Below the pieces are notes generated by a model. That model ran no database searches. It saw only the letters and a program-made list of their open reading frames with translations, and was not told the DNA's origin. From Rhodobacteraceae bacterium IMCC1335 (GTDB lineage Bacteria; Pseudomonadota; Alphaproteobacteria; Rhodobacterales; Rhodobacteraceae), in assembly GCA_039640495.1 (NCBI GenBank), contig CP046864.1:3211001-3275000 (forward strand): DNA of 64,000 bases. Direction: 5' to 3'. Shown piece after piece: positions 1 to 9,348 of the stretch (the stretch's first letter is position 1; each line of letters starts with the position of its first letter). The position numbers and the translations under genes are program-made.

Positions 1-795
1 AATGACAACTTGATGGAACTGTTGATCATGTCCGACGCGCTGCGCCGCTCTTCGGCCAGCCGTATCACCGCCGTGATCCCTTATTTTGGCTATGCAAGGC
101 AAGACCGCCGCGCCAAAGCCCGAACGCCGATCAGCGCCAAATTGGTGGCCAATATGTTGGTTGAGGCTGGCATTGAGCGCGTGCTCACCATGGATTTGCA
201 CGCCGCGCAAATACAAGGTTTTTTCGATATCCCGGTTGATAACCTATACGCGTCACCAATTTTTGCGCTTGATATTTTGCATCAATTCAAAGAAACGACC
301 GATGATATAATGGTTGTCTCGCCCGATGTGGGCGGGGTTGCGCGGGCGCGCGAGCTTGCAAAGCGGATCGAAGCGCCCTTGGCCATTGTTGATAAGCGTC
401 GTGAAAAAGCCGGTGAAATCGCCGAGATGACGGTAATTGGTAACGTCTCGGGAAAAAAATGCATCATTGTGGATGACATTTGCGACACCGCCGGCACCTT
501 ATGCAAAGCCGCCGAGCTGTTGATTGAAAACGATGCCTCCGAAGTGCACTCATATATAACCCATGGTGTTTTATCTGGCCCCGCCGTTGAACGGATCACA
601 AAATCGGTGATGAAATCGCTGGTGATCACCGATTCGATTGAGGCCAGCCCCGCCGTTTTGGCAGCGCCAAATATTCGCATTGTCCCAACGGCACCGATGT
701 TTGCGCAAGCAATCTTGAACATCTGGAATGGCACTTCTGTCTCGTCATTATTCGAAACAGATACACTAGGACCGATCTATGATGGCCTGTACTAA
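1..795 (+). CDS. prs: Ribose-phosphate pyrophosphokinase, 3' part
   Basis: Makes PRPP from ribose 5-phosphate and ATP for nucleotide, histidine and tryptophan synthesis in the cytoplasm. The frame is open from the first base, so the 5' end lies outside the window; about 264 residues are seen. The flexible-loop motif [15 protein letters not shown], the [16 protein letters not shown] segment and the PRPP-binding loop [13 protein letters not shown] are all present in the expected order. The C-terminus looks like the normal family end. The stop codon runs straight into a 9-bp tandem repeat and a bidirectional terminator shared with amtB on the other strand. Confidence 0.97.
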   Translation, partial: NDNLMELLIMSDALRRSSASRITAVIPYFGYARQDRRAKARTPISAKLVANMLVEAGIERVLTMDLHAAQIQGFFDIPVDNLYASPIFALDILHQFKETTDDIMVVSPDVGGVARARELAKRIEAPLAIVDKRREKAGEIAEMTVIGNVSGKKCIIVDDICDTAGTLCKAAELLIENDASEVHSYITHGVLSGPAVERITKSVMKSLVITDSIEASPAVLAAPNIRIVPTAPMFAQAILNIWNGTSVSSLFETDTLGPIYDGLY

Positions 796-796
796 C

Positions 797-837
797 GCGC
801 TCAAAGCGCTCAAAGCGCTCAAAGCGCTCAAAGCGCT
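797..837. repeat. 9-bp tandem repeat after prs
   Basis: Four perfect copies of GCGCTCAAA followed by a partial GCGCT begin two bases after the prs stop. The array lies between the stop codon and the terminator, so it is transcribed in the 3' UTR. Perfect short arrays like this are prone to slippage and copy number may vary between strains. Confidence 0.9.
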
Positions 838-867
838 TTTGCATCCCATTTTTGAAAAATAAAACAG

Positions 868-900
868 ATAAAAAAAAGGGCCCAGACGGGCCCTTTTTAT
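868..900. terminator. Bidirectional terminator between prs and amtB
   Basis: A-run, then the stem GGGCCC, loop AGAC, GGGCCC, then a T-run. A-tract and T-tract on both sides make it usable from both strands, fitting the convergent prs (+) and amtB (-). Confidence 0.9.
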
Positions 901-919
901 TTTCCAGTTTGATAAGCGA

Positions 920-2254
920 TTAGCTTTTCGAAAACTCAGGATAGGCATCCATCCCCAGCTCTGACATATCCAGACCGTTAATCTCATCTTCTTCCGAAAC
1001 GCGGATGCCCATTGTTGCTTTGAGAATGAACCAAACGACCGCCGAAGCAACGGTTACGAAAATACCCACAACAATGATCGAGTACAGCTGGGTGCCCAGA
1101 GAGGCGTCGCCATTGGTGAACACAACTGCGATCGTGCCCCAAATCCCTGCAAACAAATGCACTGGAATCGCGCCAACAACGTCATCGATTTTCAATTTAT
1201 CTAGGAATGGCACTGAGAACACAACAATCACTCCACCAATCGCACCAATAATGGTTGCCGCACCCAAAGACGGTGTCAGAGGCTCAGCTGTGATCGACAC
1301 AAGGCCCGCCAAGGCTCCGTTCAAAATCATCGTAAGGTCTGGCTTTGAATAAAGCAGTTGCGTCAGGATCAAAGCGGTAACAGCCCCGCCCGCAGCGGCG
1401 GCGTTTGTGTTGGCGAAAATGCGCGACACATCTGCCACATCTCCAACCGAGCCCATCGCAAGCTGTGAGCCACCGTTAAAGCCGAACCAACCCAGCCATA
1501 GGATGAATGTACCCAAAGTCGCCAAAGCTAAATTTGAGCCTTGGATCGGCACCACTTTGCCATCGGCTGAGTATTTGCCAAGCCTTGGGCCCAGGATGAT
1601 CGCTCCTGCAAGCGCAGCCCATCCGCCAACCGAATGCACCACTGTTGAGCCGGCAAAGTCTAAGAAACCCATGCCATCCAAGAAGCCACCGCCCCATTTC
1701 CAGCTGGCTTGCAGCGGGTAAATGATACTTGTCAAAATCACCGTAAAAATCAAAAACGGCCAAAGTTTGATCCGCTCGGCCAATGCGCCCGAGACGATAG
1801 AGGCCGTTGCAGCGCAGAACATCAATTGGAAGAAGAAATCTGAACCGGTGGACGCATAGCTATAATCATCCGCCGCATCCGCTGTAACGCCGACTGCTTC
1901 TAAAACCGCCGTGCCCCAGACACCAGACAGAACGCCTTCAACCGCCCATGTTCCCAGCGGATACATAAGATTATACCCAATGAGGTAATAGAAAATAGCT
2001 GCCAACGAAAATAAGGCCACGTTTTTCGTTAATTGCATGGTCACGTTTTTCGAGCGCACAAGGCCAGCTTCCAACATGGCAAACCCGGCCGCCATCCAGA
2101 ACACCAAGAAACCACCAATTAAAAACAGCAGGGAATTAAGGATAAAGACGCTATCCGTCGGCACCAATGCCGGTGCTTCTTGCGCCAAAACTGCGCCTGG
2201 CAGGATCACCGCTGCGGCGGCGCCTGAAAGGATTTTGTGTTTTGTATTTAACAT
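920..2254 (-). CDS. amtB: Ammonium transporter AmtB
   Basis: Inner-membrane ammonium channel, 444 residues, with about eleven membrane segments after a cleavable signal-like N-terminus (residues 1-25, ending VLAQ). The two pore histidines are seen at about H207 (STVVHSVGGW) and H366 (GAIPVHLFAGIWG). The soluble C-terminal tail that contacts GlnK is present (MGIRVSEEDE). I use the ATG at 2254 because AGAAGGA sits just upstream; the frame stays open further upstream but that part overlaps glnK. It lies 16 bp after glnK and is surely co-transcribed. Confidence 0.96.
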   Translation of the reverse strand: MLNTKHKILSGAAAAVILPGAVLAQEAPALVPTDSVFILNSLLFLIGGFLVFWMAAGFAMLEAGLVRSKNVTMQLTKNVALFSLAAIFYYLIGYNLMYPLGTWAVEGVLSGVWGTAVLEAVGVTADAADDYSYASTGSDFFFQLMFCAATASIVSGALAERIKLWPFLIFTVILTSIIYPLQASWKWGGGFLDGMGFLDFAGSTVVHSVGGWAALAGAIILGPRLGKYSADGKVVPIQGSNLALATLGTFILWLGWFGFNGGSQLAMGSVGDVADVSRIFANTNAAAAGGAVTALILTQLLYSKPDLTMILNGALAGLVSITAEPLTPSLGAATIIGAIGGVIVVFSVPFLDKLKIDDVVGAIPVHLFAGIWGTIAVVFTNGDASLGTQLYSIIVVGIFVTVASAVVWFILKATMGIRVSEEDEINGLDMSELGMDAYPEFSKS

Positions 2255-2270
2255 TCTAAGTGGTCCTTCT

Positions 2271-2609
2271 TTATATCGCGTCAGCGCCGGTTTCACCGGT
2301 GCGCACTCTGACAGTTTGATCGACATCGAGAACAAAGATTTTGCCATCGCCAATTTTGCCGGTTTTGGCTGCCTTGGTGATAGTTTCAACGACTTGATCC
2401 GCCATTGACGCATCCGTCACGATTTCCAATTTTACTTTCGGTACAAAATTTACAGCATATTCTGCCCCACGATATATCTCAGTGTGACCCGACTGGGCTC
2501 CAAAGCCCTTAATCTCGGTCACCATCATTCCCCGCACGCCAATCTCGGTAAGCGCCTCTCGCACTTCTTCGAGCTTAAACGGTTTGATGGTTGCTATGAT
2601 CAATTTCAC
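2271..2609 (-). CDS. glnK: Nitrogen regulatory protein P-II
   Basis: A 112-residue P-II trimer subunit that senses glutamine/2-oxoglutarate and gates AmtB. It has the T-loop with the uridylylation tyrosine at Y51 ([12 protein letters not shown]) and the C-terminal nucleotide-binding region ([14 protein letters not shown]). The start is GTG, preceded by GAAAGGAACC. The glnK-amtB order and 16-bp spacing are standard. By analogy the operon is expected to be nitrogen-controlled; I did not find a convincing NtrC or sigma-54 site in the 260 bp upstream. Confidence 0.96.
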   Translation of the reverse strand: MKLIIATIKPFKLEEVREALTEIGVRGMMVTEIKGFGAQSGHTEIYRGAEYAVNFVPKVKLEIVTDASMADQVVETITKAAKTGKIGDGKIFVLDVDQTVRVRTGETGADAI

Positions 2610-2873
2610 CGTTGGTTCCTTTCATAATTTTCTTGCTTTGGCGGGTGGCCAAAATCACGCCTCTATCAACGCCGCCCCTTATCGAAGGGCCACCAAAAGC
2701 CTGATATTTAAGGTGTAAAATCTATCAAAAGCGCATATTTTTTGCGCAAACTCTTCTTGATGATTAATTTTTAACCACAACGCGGATGGGTTTGGAGGAG
2801 CAGTTAGCCCTAAACAAGCCCACCAAGATACGATAGACTCGCCGCAAAGAGCTCGAAAAAAGCAGGGCAATCC

Positions 2874-4997
2874 ATGGCAGGCAAACAGAAATCAAACAAG
2901 CCGCTAATCGCGCAAAACCGCTATGGATCAGCGCCGAAAGACGTCCGAAACCCGCCAAAGCCCCCGCGCAGCGCCGCCCCCAAGCAAAGAAACATCTTGG
3001 CCAGGGCTTTACGATGGCTGTTTAACCGTTGCGTGGGCTTGGTTTGGGCTGTTATCTGGCGCTCAGCCCTAATGCTTGCCTTATTCACTGCTGCAGGCGT
3101 GGGTTATTATCGTAGCACCCTGCCCGATTTATCGGCCCTGCTGGATGTACGAGCCCGCGGCTCGGTCACTTTGCTTGACCGCAACAATGAGGTTTTTGCC
3201 TGGCGCGGCGAACAATTTGGGGAAGCTATCGACGCGCAAAGTATTTCACCGCATTTGCGTCATGCGGTTCTGGCAACCGAAGATAAACGGTTTTACCGCC
3301 ATTTTGGGTTGAGCCCGCGCGGCGTTTTGGGCGCGATACGGATTAATAAGCGCGAGGGCCGCAGCGCTTTATCCGGACATGGTGGCTCGACCATAACCCA
3401 GCAAACCGCGAAACTCTTATGTTTAGGCCTGCCTTTCGATCGTGCGCGATGGAAGAGCGAGCGCGCTTATGAGGCCGAGTGCCGAGAAAGCAGCTTATGG
3501 CGCAAAGTCAAAGAAGCCGTCTATGCGCTCGCGCTGGAGAGCCGGTTTTCAAAAGATGAAATCTTAACAATTTATATAAATCGTAGCTTTCTGGGCGCGG
3601 GAGCGCGCGGGTTTGAGGCTGCGGCGCAACGTTATTTTGGAAAATCAGCACGCAATGTAAACCCTGCCGAGGCGGCAATGCTGGCTGGGCTTTTGGTGGC
3701 GCCGACCCGCTATGCGCCCACCAATGACCTGCAGAGATCGCAAAACCGCGCGGGCGTCATTATCAATTTGATGCAAGCGCAAGCGTTACTCAGCACCGAA
3801 GAGGCCGATTTCGCGCGCAAAAACCCCGCGCAATTGTCGCAAGCGGCCAAAGCCAATGCCGGTAATTACTTCGCCGATTGGGTGATGCAATCGGGTCCAC
3901 GCTTTCTAACGCAGACAACAACCGAAGATGTGATTATCAAAACCACGTTTGACCGCCGCCTTCAAAACGCGGCGGAACAGGCAATGCATCAGGTATTCGA
4001 TTCAAAGGTTCGCCCGGGTTCCAAGGCGCAAGCTGCGATTGTTGTGATGTCCCCCAACGGCGCGGTGCGGGCAATGCTGGGCGGGCGCAATACATCGGTT
4101 GCCGGAGGCTTTAACCGCGCCACGCAAGCGCTTCGACAAACCGGCTCGGCCTTTAAACCTTTTGTATATGCAGCGGCTCTAGAGGCAGGATACAGCCCTT
4201 ATGACATTGTACAAGACAGCCCATTAACGCTGGATCTGCCTGGCTCTGGCCCATGGAGCCCGCAAAATTATTCAAAAGAATTTTTAGGCCCTGTCAGTTT
4301 AAACACCGCCCTCAGCCAATCTTTAAATATCCCAACCATCCGATTAAGCGAAGAGGTTGGACGTGATGTTGTAAGAAATGTCGCTTCCGGCTTTGGGGTA
4401 GGAGAAAAGCTTGCCTCTGGTCCGGCGCTTGCCTTGGGCGTGTCCGAGGCCACCTTGATCGATATGGTCGGGGCCTATGCTGGAATTTTAAATCGCGGCA
4501 TATCTATCACCCCTTTCGGGCTGAACGAATTGCGATTATTCGGAGAAGACACGGCCCTGATGGGCGCCACAAATAGCGCTGGCCAGCGGGTCATTTCTCC
4601 AACAGCGGCGCATAATCTGATCTTTATGATGCAAAATGTGATGGTTGAAGGAACCGGACAAAAAGCGGCGATTGAAGGCTGGCAAACCGCGGGTAAAACC
4701 GGAACAACGCAGAGCGCACGCGATGCATGGTTTATCGGCTTTTCCAGCGATTACGTGATCGGTGTTTGGATGGGATATGATGATAATACGCCTTTAACCG
4801 GGGTCACCGGCGGCGGGTTACCTGCCGAGATTTGGAAAGCCACCATGCTGCGCGCTCAAGGCGACCTGCCTCCGAGTGCACTGGTACAAACGCCTCAGAT
4901 ACATTCCGAAGCTCGAAAACCCAATAAAAGCACGGACCAAGACCAAAGCACCAACGCGATCAATCGCTTTTTGCGCAAGCTGTTCGGGCAGAACTAG
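2874..4997 (+). CDS. Bifunctional penicillin-binding protein (class A, PBP1-type)
   Basis: Builds peptidoglycan in the periplasm: glycan polymerisation plus transpeptidation. It is 707 residues long with a basic, proline-rich cytoplasmic tail and one membrane anchor at about residues 57-78. The GT51 domain has the catalytic glutamate E136 (ATEDKRFYRHFG) and GGSTITQQTAK. The transpeptidase domain has SxxK at S425 (TGSAFKPF), SxN at about 483-485 (SQSLNIPT) and KTG at about 608-610. It stands alone, convergent with mlaC by a 1-bp gap. Whether it is closer to PBP1A or PBP1C I cannot settle by eye. Confidence 0.93.
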   Translation: MAGKQKSNKPLIAQNRYGSAPKDVRNPPKPPRSAAPKQRNILARALRWLFNRCVGLVWAVIWRSALMLALFTAAGVGYYRSTLPDLSALLDVRARGSVTLLDRNNEVFAWRGEQFGEAIDAQSISPHLRHAVLATEDKRFYRHFGLSPRGVLGAIRINKREGRSALSGHGGSTITQQTAKLLCLGLPFDRARWKSERAYEAECRESSLWRKVKEAVYALALESRFSKDEILTIYINRSFLGAGARGFEAAAQRYFGKSARNVNPAEAAMLAGLLVAPTRYAPTNDLQRSQNRAGVIINLMQAQALLSTEEADFARKNPAQLSQAAKANAGNYFADWVMQSGPRFLTQTTTEDVIIKTTFDRRLQNAAEQAMHQVFDSKVRPGSKAQAAIVVMSPNGAVRAMLGGRNTSVAGGFNRATQALRQTGSAFKPFVYAAALEAGYSPYDIVQDSPLTLDLPGSGPWSPQNYSKEFLGPVSLNTALSQSLNIPTIRLSEEVGRDVVRNVASGFGVGEKLASGPALALGVSEATLIDMVGAYAGILNRGISITPFGLNELRLFGEDTALMGATNSAGQRVISPTAAHNLIFMMQNVMVEGTGQKAAIEGWQTAGKTGTTQSARDAWFIGFSSDYVIGVWMGYDDNTPLTGVTGGGLPAEIWKATMLRAQGDLPPSALVQTPQIHSEARKPNKSTDQDQSTNAINRFLRKLFGQN

Positions 4998-4998
4998 T

Positions 4999-5601
4999 TT
5001 AAAGTGTTGCCTCTAATGCCGTAATGAGGCGATCAATCTTGCCTCCATTCTTATCAAGCAAGGCCCCAATTTCAGCGCGCTCGCTTAACAACATGTTTAT
5101 CCCTTCGATAAAAATATTGAAGAATAACGGCTTGCCTGACTTGTCCGACACCAAAAACTCAACCTCAAACGGATTAGAGTTTTGTAGCTTTGCTTCTGCA
5201 GTCACTTTGTAAAAGCTTTTTACTTTTTTAGTGTCTTTTACGACAATATCGCTGCCCATAAACTCTCTGAACCGGCTGCCATATTTGCGCGCCATATATA
5301 TTTGAAAAACCCGTGTGAATTTATTCATCTGCTTGGGCGTGGCCCGCCGCGCTTCAGTTCCAAGCGCATAGCGCGCTATTAGATTCACGTCAGCGTAACG
5401 TTCAAATATTTTTTCAAACTCTGCCAGAATGATTTCTTCATCATCAGTCGATGCGATCATTGCGTTGATATCGTCTACGGCCTGATTAATCAAAGTTTTT
5501 GCGGCGCTTTTCGTCAAGGCATAAGCAGGCAACCCGCTCCATAGCAGCGCAGCAACAATTCCAGATAAAACCGCACGGCGCGGTAACTTATTCTGTGCCA
5601 T
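4999..5601 (-). CDS. mlaC: Phospholipid-binding protein MlaC
   Basis: Periplasmic lipid carrier of the Mla system, which moves phospholipid between MlaA at the outer membrane and the MlaFEDB transporter. About 200 residues with a signal peptide (hydrophobic run ending LPAYA). The body has the MlaC/Ttg2D pattern of a helix pair followed by FEKIFERYAD and RFREFMGSD. I choose the ATG at 5601, which overlaps the end of mlaA by 14 bp, over an upstream ATG inside mlaA. mlaFED are not in the window. Confidence 0.88.
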   Translation of the reverse strand: MAQNKLPRRAVLSGIVAALLWSGLPAYALTKSAAKTLINQAVDDINAMIASTDDEEIILAEFEKIFERYADVNLIARYALGTEARRATPKQMNKFTRVFQIYMARKYGSRFREFMGSDIVVKDTKKVKSFYKVTAEAKLQNSNPFEVEFLVSDKSGKPLFFNIFIEGINMLLSERAEIGALLDKNGGKIDRLITALEATL

Positions 5602-6331
5602 AAAGATCCTCATAGGGGTCATCATAAACATCTTCATCACGCCCACCTAACGAAAAACGCCGGGTTTGCAGATAAATCAACTTGCTTTGGGAATAACTGT
5701 CAATGCTGTCATAAAGAACGGAATCGATCGCGCCTGAATAGGCAACACGCATATCCATCGCTTTCGCGATCGTACTCGATGTTGTGTAATAATTTACAGG
5801 AGGCTCGATCAATGGCGCTAGCGGGTTTAAAATCCAATCAACGATCTTGCCCGTCGCATCCCGGCTGGTAGATGGCCCAAATAGCGGCAACTCAACATAA
5901 AACCCTTCACCAACGCCCCATCTGTGCAAAGTGGTGCCAAAATCGCTTTCATCCCCACCGATACCCAAATCTTCAGCCGGTGTTCCCAGACCGGCAAATC
6001 CCAAAGTTGAATTGATCAAAAACTTACCTGTGTTTTGCAGCCCAGATTGAAATTCACCTTGCAAAACATTATTCAAAATATCCCCCGGCACAGAAAGGTT
6101 TTCAGCGAAATTATTGATCATCTGGCGCAGGCCATCATTCACGTTTTCCACATAGGCAAACGAGACTGGCCGCACGATAGATTTATCTAAAGCGATATTC
6201 ACCCCATGCACGCGCCGATTCATGGTTTCAAACGGATCATTCGCATCCTGACTATAAAGCGGCGTCGAGATGCCCAGCAAAACCAGCACAAACGCCAAAG
6301 CCATAGCTAAAGAAGTTCCTGTTTGTTTCAT
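5588..6331 (-). CDS. mlaA: MlaA/VacJ-family outer-membrane lipid protein
   Basis: Removes mislocalised phospholipid from the outer leaflet of the outer membrane and hands it to MlaC. 247 residues with a signal peptide and the family hallmark NDPFETMNRRVHG just after it; later LNPLAPLIEPPVNYY also fits. Unlike the E. coli protein there is no cysteine at the end of the signal peptide (STPLYSQDAN), so it is probably not a lipoprotein. An adjacent GTG at 6334 is an alternative start. It is first of a two-gene mlaA-mlaC operon. Confidence 0.92.
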   Translation of the reverse strand: MKQTGTSLAMALAFVLVLLGISTPLYSQDANDPFETMNRRVHGVNIALDKSIVRPVSFAYVENVNDGLRQMINNFAENLSVPGDILNNVLQGEFQSGLQNTGKFLINSTLGFAGLGTPAEDLGIGGDESDFGTTLHRWGVGEGFYVELPLFGPSTSRDATGKIVDWILNPLAPLIEPPVNYYTTSSTIAKAMDMRVAYSGAIDSVLYDSIDSYSQSKLIYLQTRRFSLGGRDEDVYDDPYEDLYGTE

Positions 6332-6567
6332 CACATTTTACATCCAGTTTCGAAAATCTGCCTTTTTTGTGGTATTAACGGCAAACGCTTTGTTTAACAA
6401 TGACACATCAATCAAAAGCAACAAGTAAACCAATCGTGATCATCATCAAGCGTCTTTAAGGGCTGCATAAATTTTCCAACAAACGCCAAACGCCAAAAGG
6501 TAGCCCTTTTCCCTCGCTCCGAGACAGGGTATCATTTGTTAAGAATATGTTGAAAAAGGAAAGAAGA

Positions 6568-7032
6568 ATGGCCCCTGAATTTGAAGAAAAACTGAGCGAG
6601 CTGGGCGTAAATCTGCCAGAGGCGCCCGCCCCAGCGGCCAATTACGTTCCTTTTGTTCAAGTCGGCGATATGCTTTATGTATCAGGGCAAATTTCAATCG
6701 GGCCAGAGGGCCTGATTAAGGGCAAGCTGGGCTTAGACATGACCACCGAGCAAGGTGCAGAGGCTGCCAAAATTTGTGCGATCAACTTGCTGTCGCAAGT
6801 GAAAGCGGCGTGCGGCGGCGATTTGGATCGATTGATCCGGGTTGTCAAATTGACCGGATTTGTGAATTCAACAGCAGATTACACAGACCAGCCCGCCGTT
6901 ATTAATGGCGCGTCCAACCTGCTGGGCGAGGCTTTGGGAGAGGCTGGAAAACACGCGCGCGCAGCGGTATCCGCCGCCGCGCTGCCCCTGGGCGTGGCCG
7001 TGGAAATTGAAGGTATTTTCCAAATTCGATGA
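6568..7032 (+). CDS. RidA-family (YjgF/YER057c) deaminase-like protein
   Basis: 154 residues, the longer RidA subfamily. RidA proteins hydrolyse reactive enamine/imine intermediates from PLP enzymes, but I cannot assign the exact subgroup. The YVSGQISIGPEG segment and the C-terminal PLGVAVEIEG are typical. The ATG at 6568 is used because AAGGA lies 7 bp upstream. Its stop overlaps the start of the next gene by four bases (ATGA), so the pair is translationally coupled. Confidence 0.87.
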   Translation: MAPEFEEKLSELGVNLPEAPAPAANYVPFVQVGDMLYVSGQISIGPEGLIKGKLGLDMTTEQGAEAAKICAINLLSQVKAACGGDLDRLIRVVKLTGFVNSTADYTDQPAVINGASNLLGEALGEAGKHARAAVSAAALPLGVAVEIEGIFQIR

Positions 7033-7799
7033 TATCTGATTTAGACCCGCAGTTTTTAGCGAGGCCGCTGGCGCATCGCGGCTTGCACACCGACAAGGCG
7101 GGCATCTTGGAAAATAGTCGGAGCGCCTTCGCAGCGGCTATAGAAAAAGGCTACGGGATCGAGCTTGATCTGCAGCTTTCTGCAGATGGGCAGGCGATGG
7201 TTTTTCATGATGATACATTGGATAGGATGACATCGCATCAAGGACCGGTGCGCAACCACACTGCTAAAAATTTAGAACGCATGGCTTTGAAACAGAGCAG
7301 TGATTGCATTTTACCGCTCGCTGCGCTGTTGCATCAAGTTTCTGGATCTGTGCCTTTATTGATCGAGTTAAAAGATCAAACTGGGGATCTATCTTCAAGC
7401 AATGGGGATCTGGAACGCGCCACAGCCAAAGCCTTGCAACATTATCAAGGCGCTGTGGCCGTGATGTCCTTTAACCCGTTTTCGGTGCTCGAAATGCGGC
7501 GGCAGGCACCCCAGATAGCCCGCGGGCTGACAACCGAGGTTTTTACAAAGGAAGAATGGCCCGAGATCTCGAGAGATAAGCGTTCAACTCTAACCAATAT
7601 TTCCGACTTTGAAAAATGCGGAGCCAGTTTTATCAGCCATCATCACGAAGATCTCGAAAGCGCACCGGTGCGCGCCTTAAAGGCCAAAGGGGTGCCTATA
7701 TTATGTTGGACAATTGAAACAAAAGCCCAGCAGCACGCGGCGCGCCAACTGGCCGATAATTTTACATTTGAAGGCTTTCAACCGGCAACAAGCTCTTGA
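7029..7799 (+). CDS. Glycerophosphodiester phosphodiesterase
   Basis: Cytoplasmic GDPD (UgpQ type, 256 residues, no signal peptide) that splits glycerophosphodiesters into glycerol 3-phosphate and an alcohol. Catalytic and metal residues are visible: H16-R17-G18 (LAHRGLH), E45 and D47 (GIELDLQ) and H60-D61 (VFHDDTLDR). It overlaps the RidA gene by four bases. The link with RidA is positional only. Confidence 0.92.
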   Translation: MISDLDPQFLARPLAHRGLHTDKAGILENSRSAFAAAIEKGYGIELDLQLSADGQAMVFHDDTLDRMTSHQGPVRNHTAKNLERMALKQSSDCILPLAALLHQVSGSVPLLIELKDQTGDLSSSNGDLERATAKALQHYQGAVAVMSFNPFSVLEMRRQAPQIARGLTTEVFTKEEWPEISRDKRSTLTNISDFEKCGASFISHHHEDLESAPVRALKAKGVPILCWTIETKAQQHAARQLADNFTFEGFQPATSS

Positions 7800-7845
7800 T
7801 TATCCGCGCTTTTGAAACACATAGGCGCTAAAGGGAAAGGCCAGG

Positions 7846-9039
7846 ATGCAGCACGACGCGATAGAAATTCAGGTGGTGACATCGCTTTCGATGGTGGCCC
7901 AATCTGATTGGGATAGCTGCGCCTGCCCCGAAACCGGCTCTGGCAAAGATCTGCGTGCGCTTGACCCTTTTACAACATACCGCTTTCTTTGGGCGCTTGA
8001 ATCGAGTGGATCGGTGGGCGAGGCCACTGGCTGGCAGACGTATTTTTTACTGGCTTTTCAAAATAAAATATTGATCGGATGCACTCCGATGTATTTAAAA
8101 TCGCACTCGCAAGGCGAATATATTTTCGATCATAGCTTTGCAGAAGCCTATCATCGCGCGGGCGGGCAATATTATCCCAAATTGCAAATTGCTGTGCCCT
8201 TCACACCGGTCACAGGGCGGCGGTTTCTCCTCAAACCAGGCTATGAGGTTGAAGCGCGCCAAGCTTTGATACAAGGTGCATTGCAATTTGCCGTAAACAA
8301 CAAGCTTTCTTCGCTACATGCCACGTTTTGTAGCCAGCAAGAAGCCAAAGCCGGCGAAGGCCTAGGCCTCCTCAGCCGAACAACGCAGCAATTCCATTGG
8401 GAAAACCCCGGATATGAAAGCTTTGATGGCTTTTTATCCGCGCTCTCTTCACGCAAACGCAAGAATATTAGAAAAGAGCGCGCGCAGGCCAATCAATTTG
8501 GCGGCGAAATTGAAATGCTCACGGGCGCGCAGATAGAGCCGCATCATTGGGATGCGTTTTGGAGGTTTTATCAAGATACCGGCGCGCGCAAATGGGGAAC
8601 CCCGTATTTAACCCGCGCTTTTTTTGATGCAGCGCAAGACAGTTTACGCGATGATATTCTTCTGGTGATGGCAAAGCGCGACGGCCAATATGTTGCCGGC
8701 GCGATGAATTTTATCGGCCGCGATTGCCTTTATGGCCGGTACTGGGGCTGTATAGTAGACTATCCCTGCCTGCATTTTGAACTCTGCTATTATCGCGCGA
8801 TTGACTTCGCGGTTAAACATAATCTTGCCCGCGTGGAAGCAGGCGCCCAAGGCTCGCATAAATTAGCCCGCGGCTATATCCCTGCAGAAACGCATTCACT
8901 GCATTGGGCTGCAGATAAAGGGTTTCACGAGGCGATTGCGCAATATTTGATTGCGGAAAAAAAAGCCGTCACCGAAGATATAGAGATAATGACCAAATTT
9001 GGCCCGTTTCGAAAAACCACAGCAGATATTGCAGAGTAG
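7846..9039 (+). CDS. GNAT-superfamily protein, DUF482/FemAB-like
   Basis: 397 residues, matching the PF04339 (DUF482) family of FemAB-like acyltransferases. The substrate is unknown. Recognisable pieces are PMYLKSHSQGEY, SSRKRKNIRKER and the C-terminal EAGAQGSHKLARGYIP. It is preceded by GGAAAGGCCAGG and lies 46 bp after the GDPD gene, so it may be in the same transcript. phhB follows 11 bp later. Confidence 0.86.
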   Translation: MQHDAIEIQVVTSLSMVAQSDWDSCACPETGSGKDLRALDPFTTYRFLWALESSGSVGEATGWQTYFLLAFQNKILIGCTPMYLKSHSQGEYIFDHSFAEAYHRAGGQYYPKLQIAVPFTPVTGRRFLLKPGYEVEARQALIQGALQFAVNNKLSSLHATFCSQQEAKAGEGLGLLSRTTQQFHWENPGYESFDGFLSALSSRKRKNIRKERAQANQFGGEIEMLTGAQIEPHHWDAFWRFYQDTGARKWGTPYLTRAFFDAAQDSLRDDILLVMAKRDGQYVAGAMNFIGRDCLYGRYWGCIVDYPCLHFELCYYRAIDFAVKHNLARVEAGAQGSHKLARGYIPAETHSLHWAADKGFHEAIAQYLIAEKKAVTEDIEIMTKFGPFRKTTADIAE

Positions 9040-9050
9040 AGGAACCTATA

Positions 9051-9344
9051 ATGACCAAAAAATTGTCAGAGACCGAGCGTCATCAAGACCTGGCGCCATT
9101 ACTCGCCAAGGGTTGGGCCGTGGTAGAGGGGCGCGATGCAATTGCAAAAGAGTTTAAATTTGCAAACTTCATCGCAGCTTTCGGCTGGATGAGCCAGGCC
9201 GCGATTATCGCCGAAAAGATGAACCACCACCCAGAATGGTTCAATGTTTATAATCGCGTTTCGGTCACGCTCAGCACGCATGATGTGGGCGGGCTCAGCG
9301 CGCTGGATATTGCCTTGGCGCAAAAACTGGACGGGTTGAATTAA
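9051..9344 (+). CDS. phhB: 4a-hydroxytetrahydrobiopterin dehydratase
   Basis: Recycles the pterin cofactor of aromatic amino acid hydroxylases. At 97 residues it is the normal length. The family signature HHPEW is at residues 59-63 and the downstream catalytic H77 lies in LSTHDVGG. GAGGAACC is the ribosome site. No phenylalanine hydroxylase gene is nearby. It converges on the peroxiredoxin gene with a 4-bp gap. Confidence 0.92.
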   Translation: MTKKLSETERHQDLAPLLAKGWAVVEGRDAIAKEFKFANFIAAFGWMSQAAIIAEKMNHHPEWFNVYNRVSVTLSTHDVGGLSALDIALAQKLDGLN

Positions 9345-9348
9345 CCTT

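Noticed and set aside
797-837. Tandem array as a CRISPR
   Set aside because: Units are 9 bp and contiguous, without spacers.
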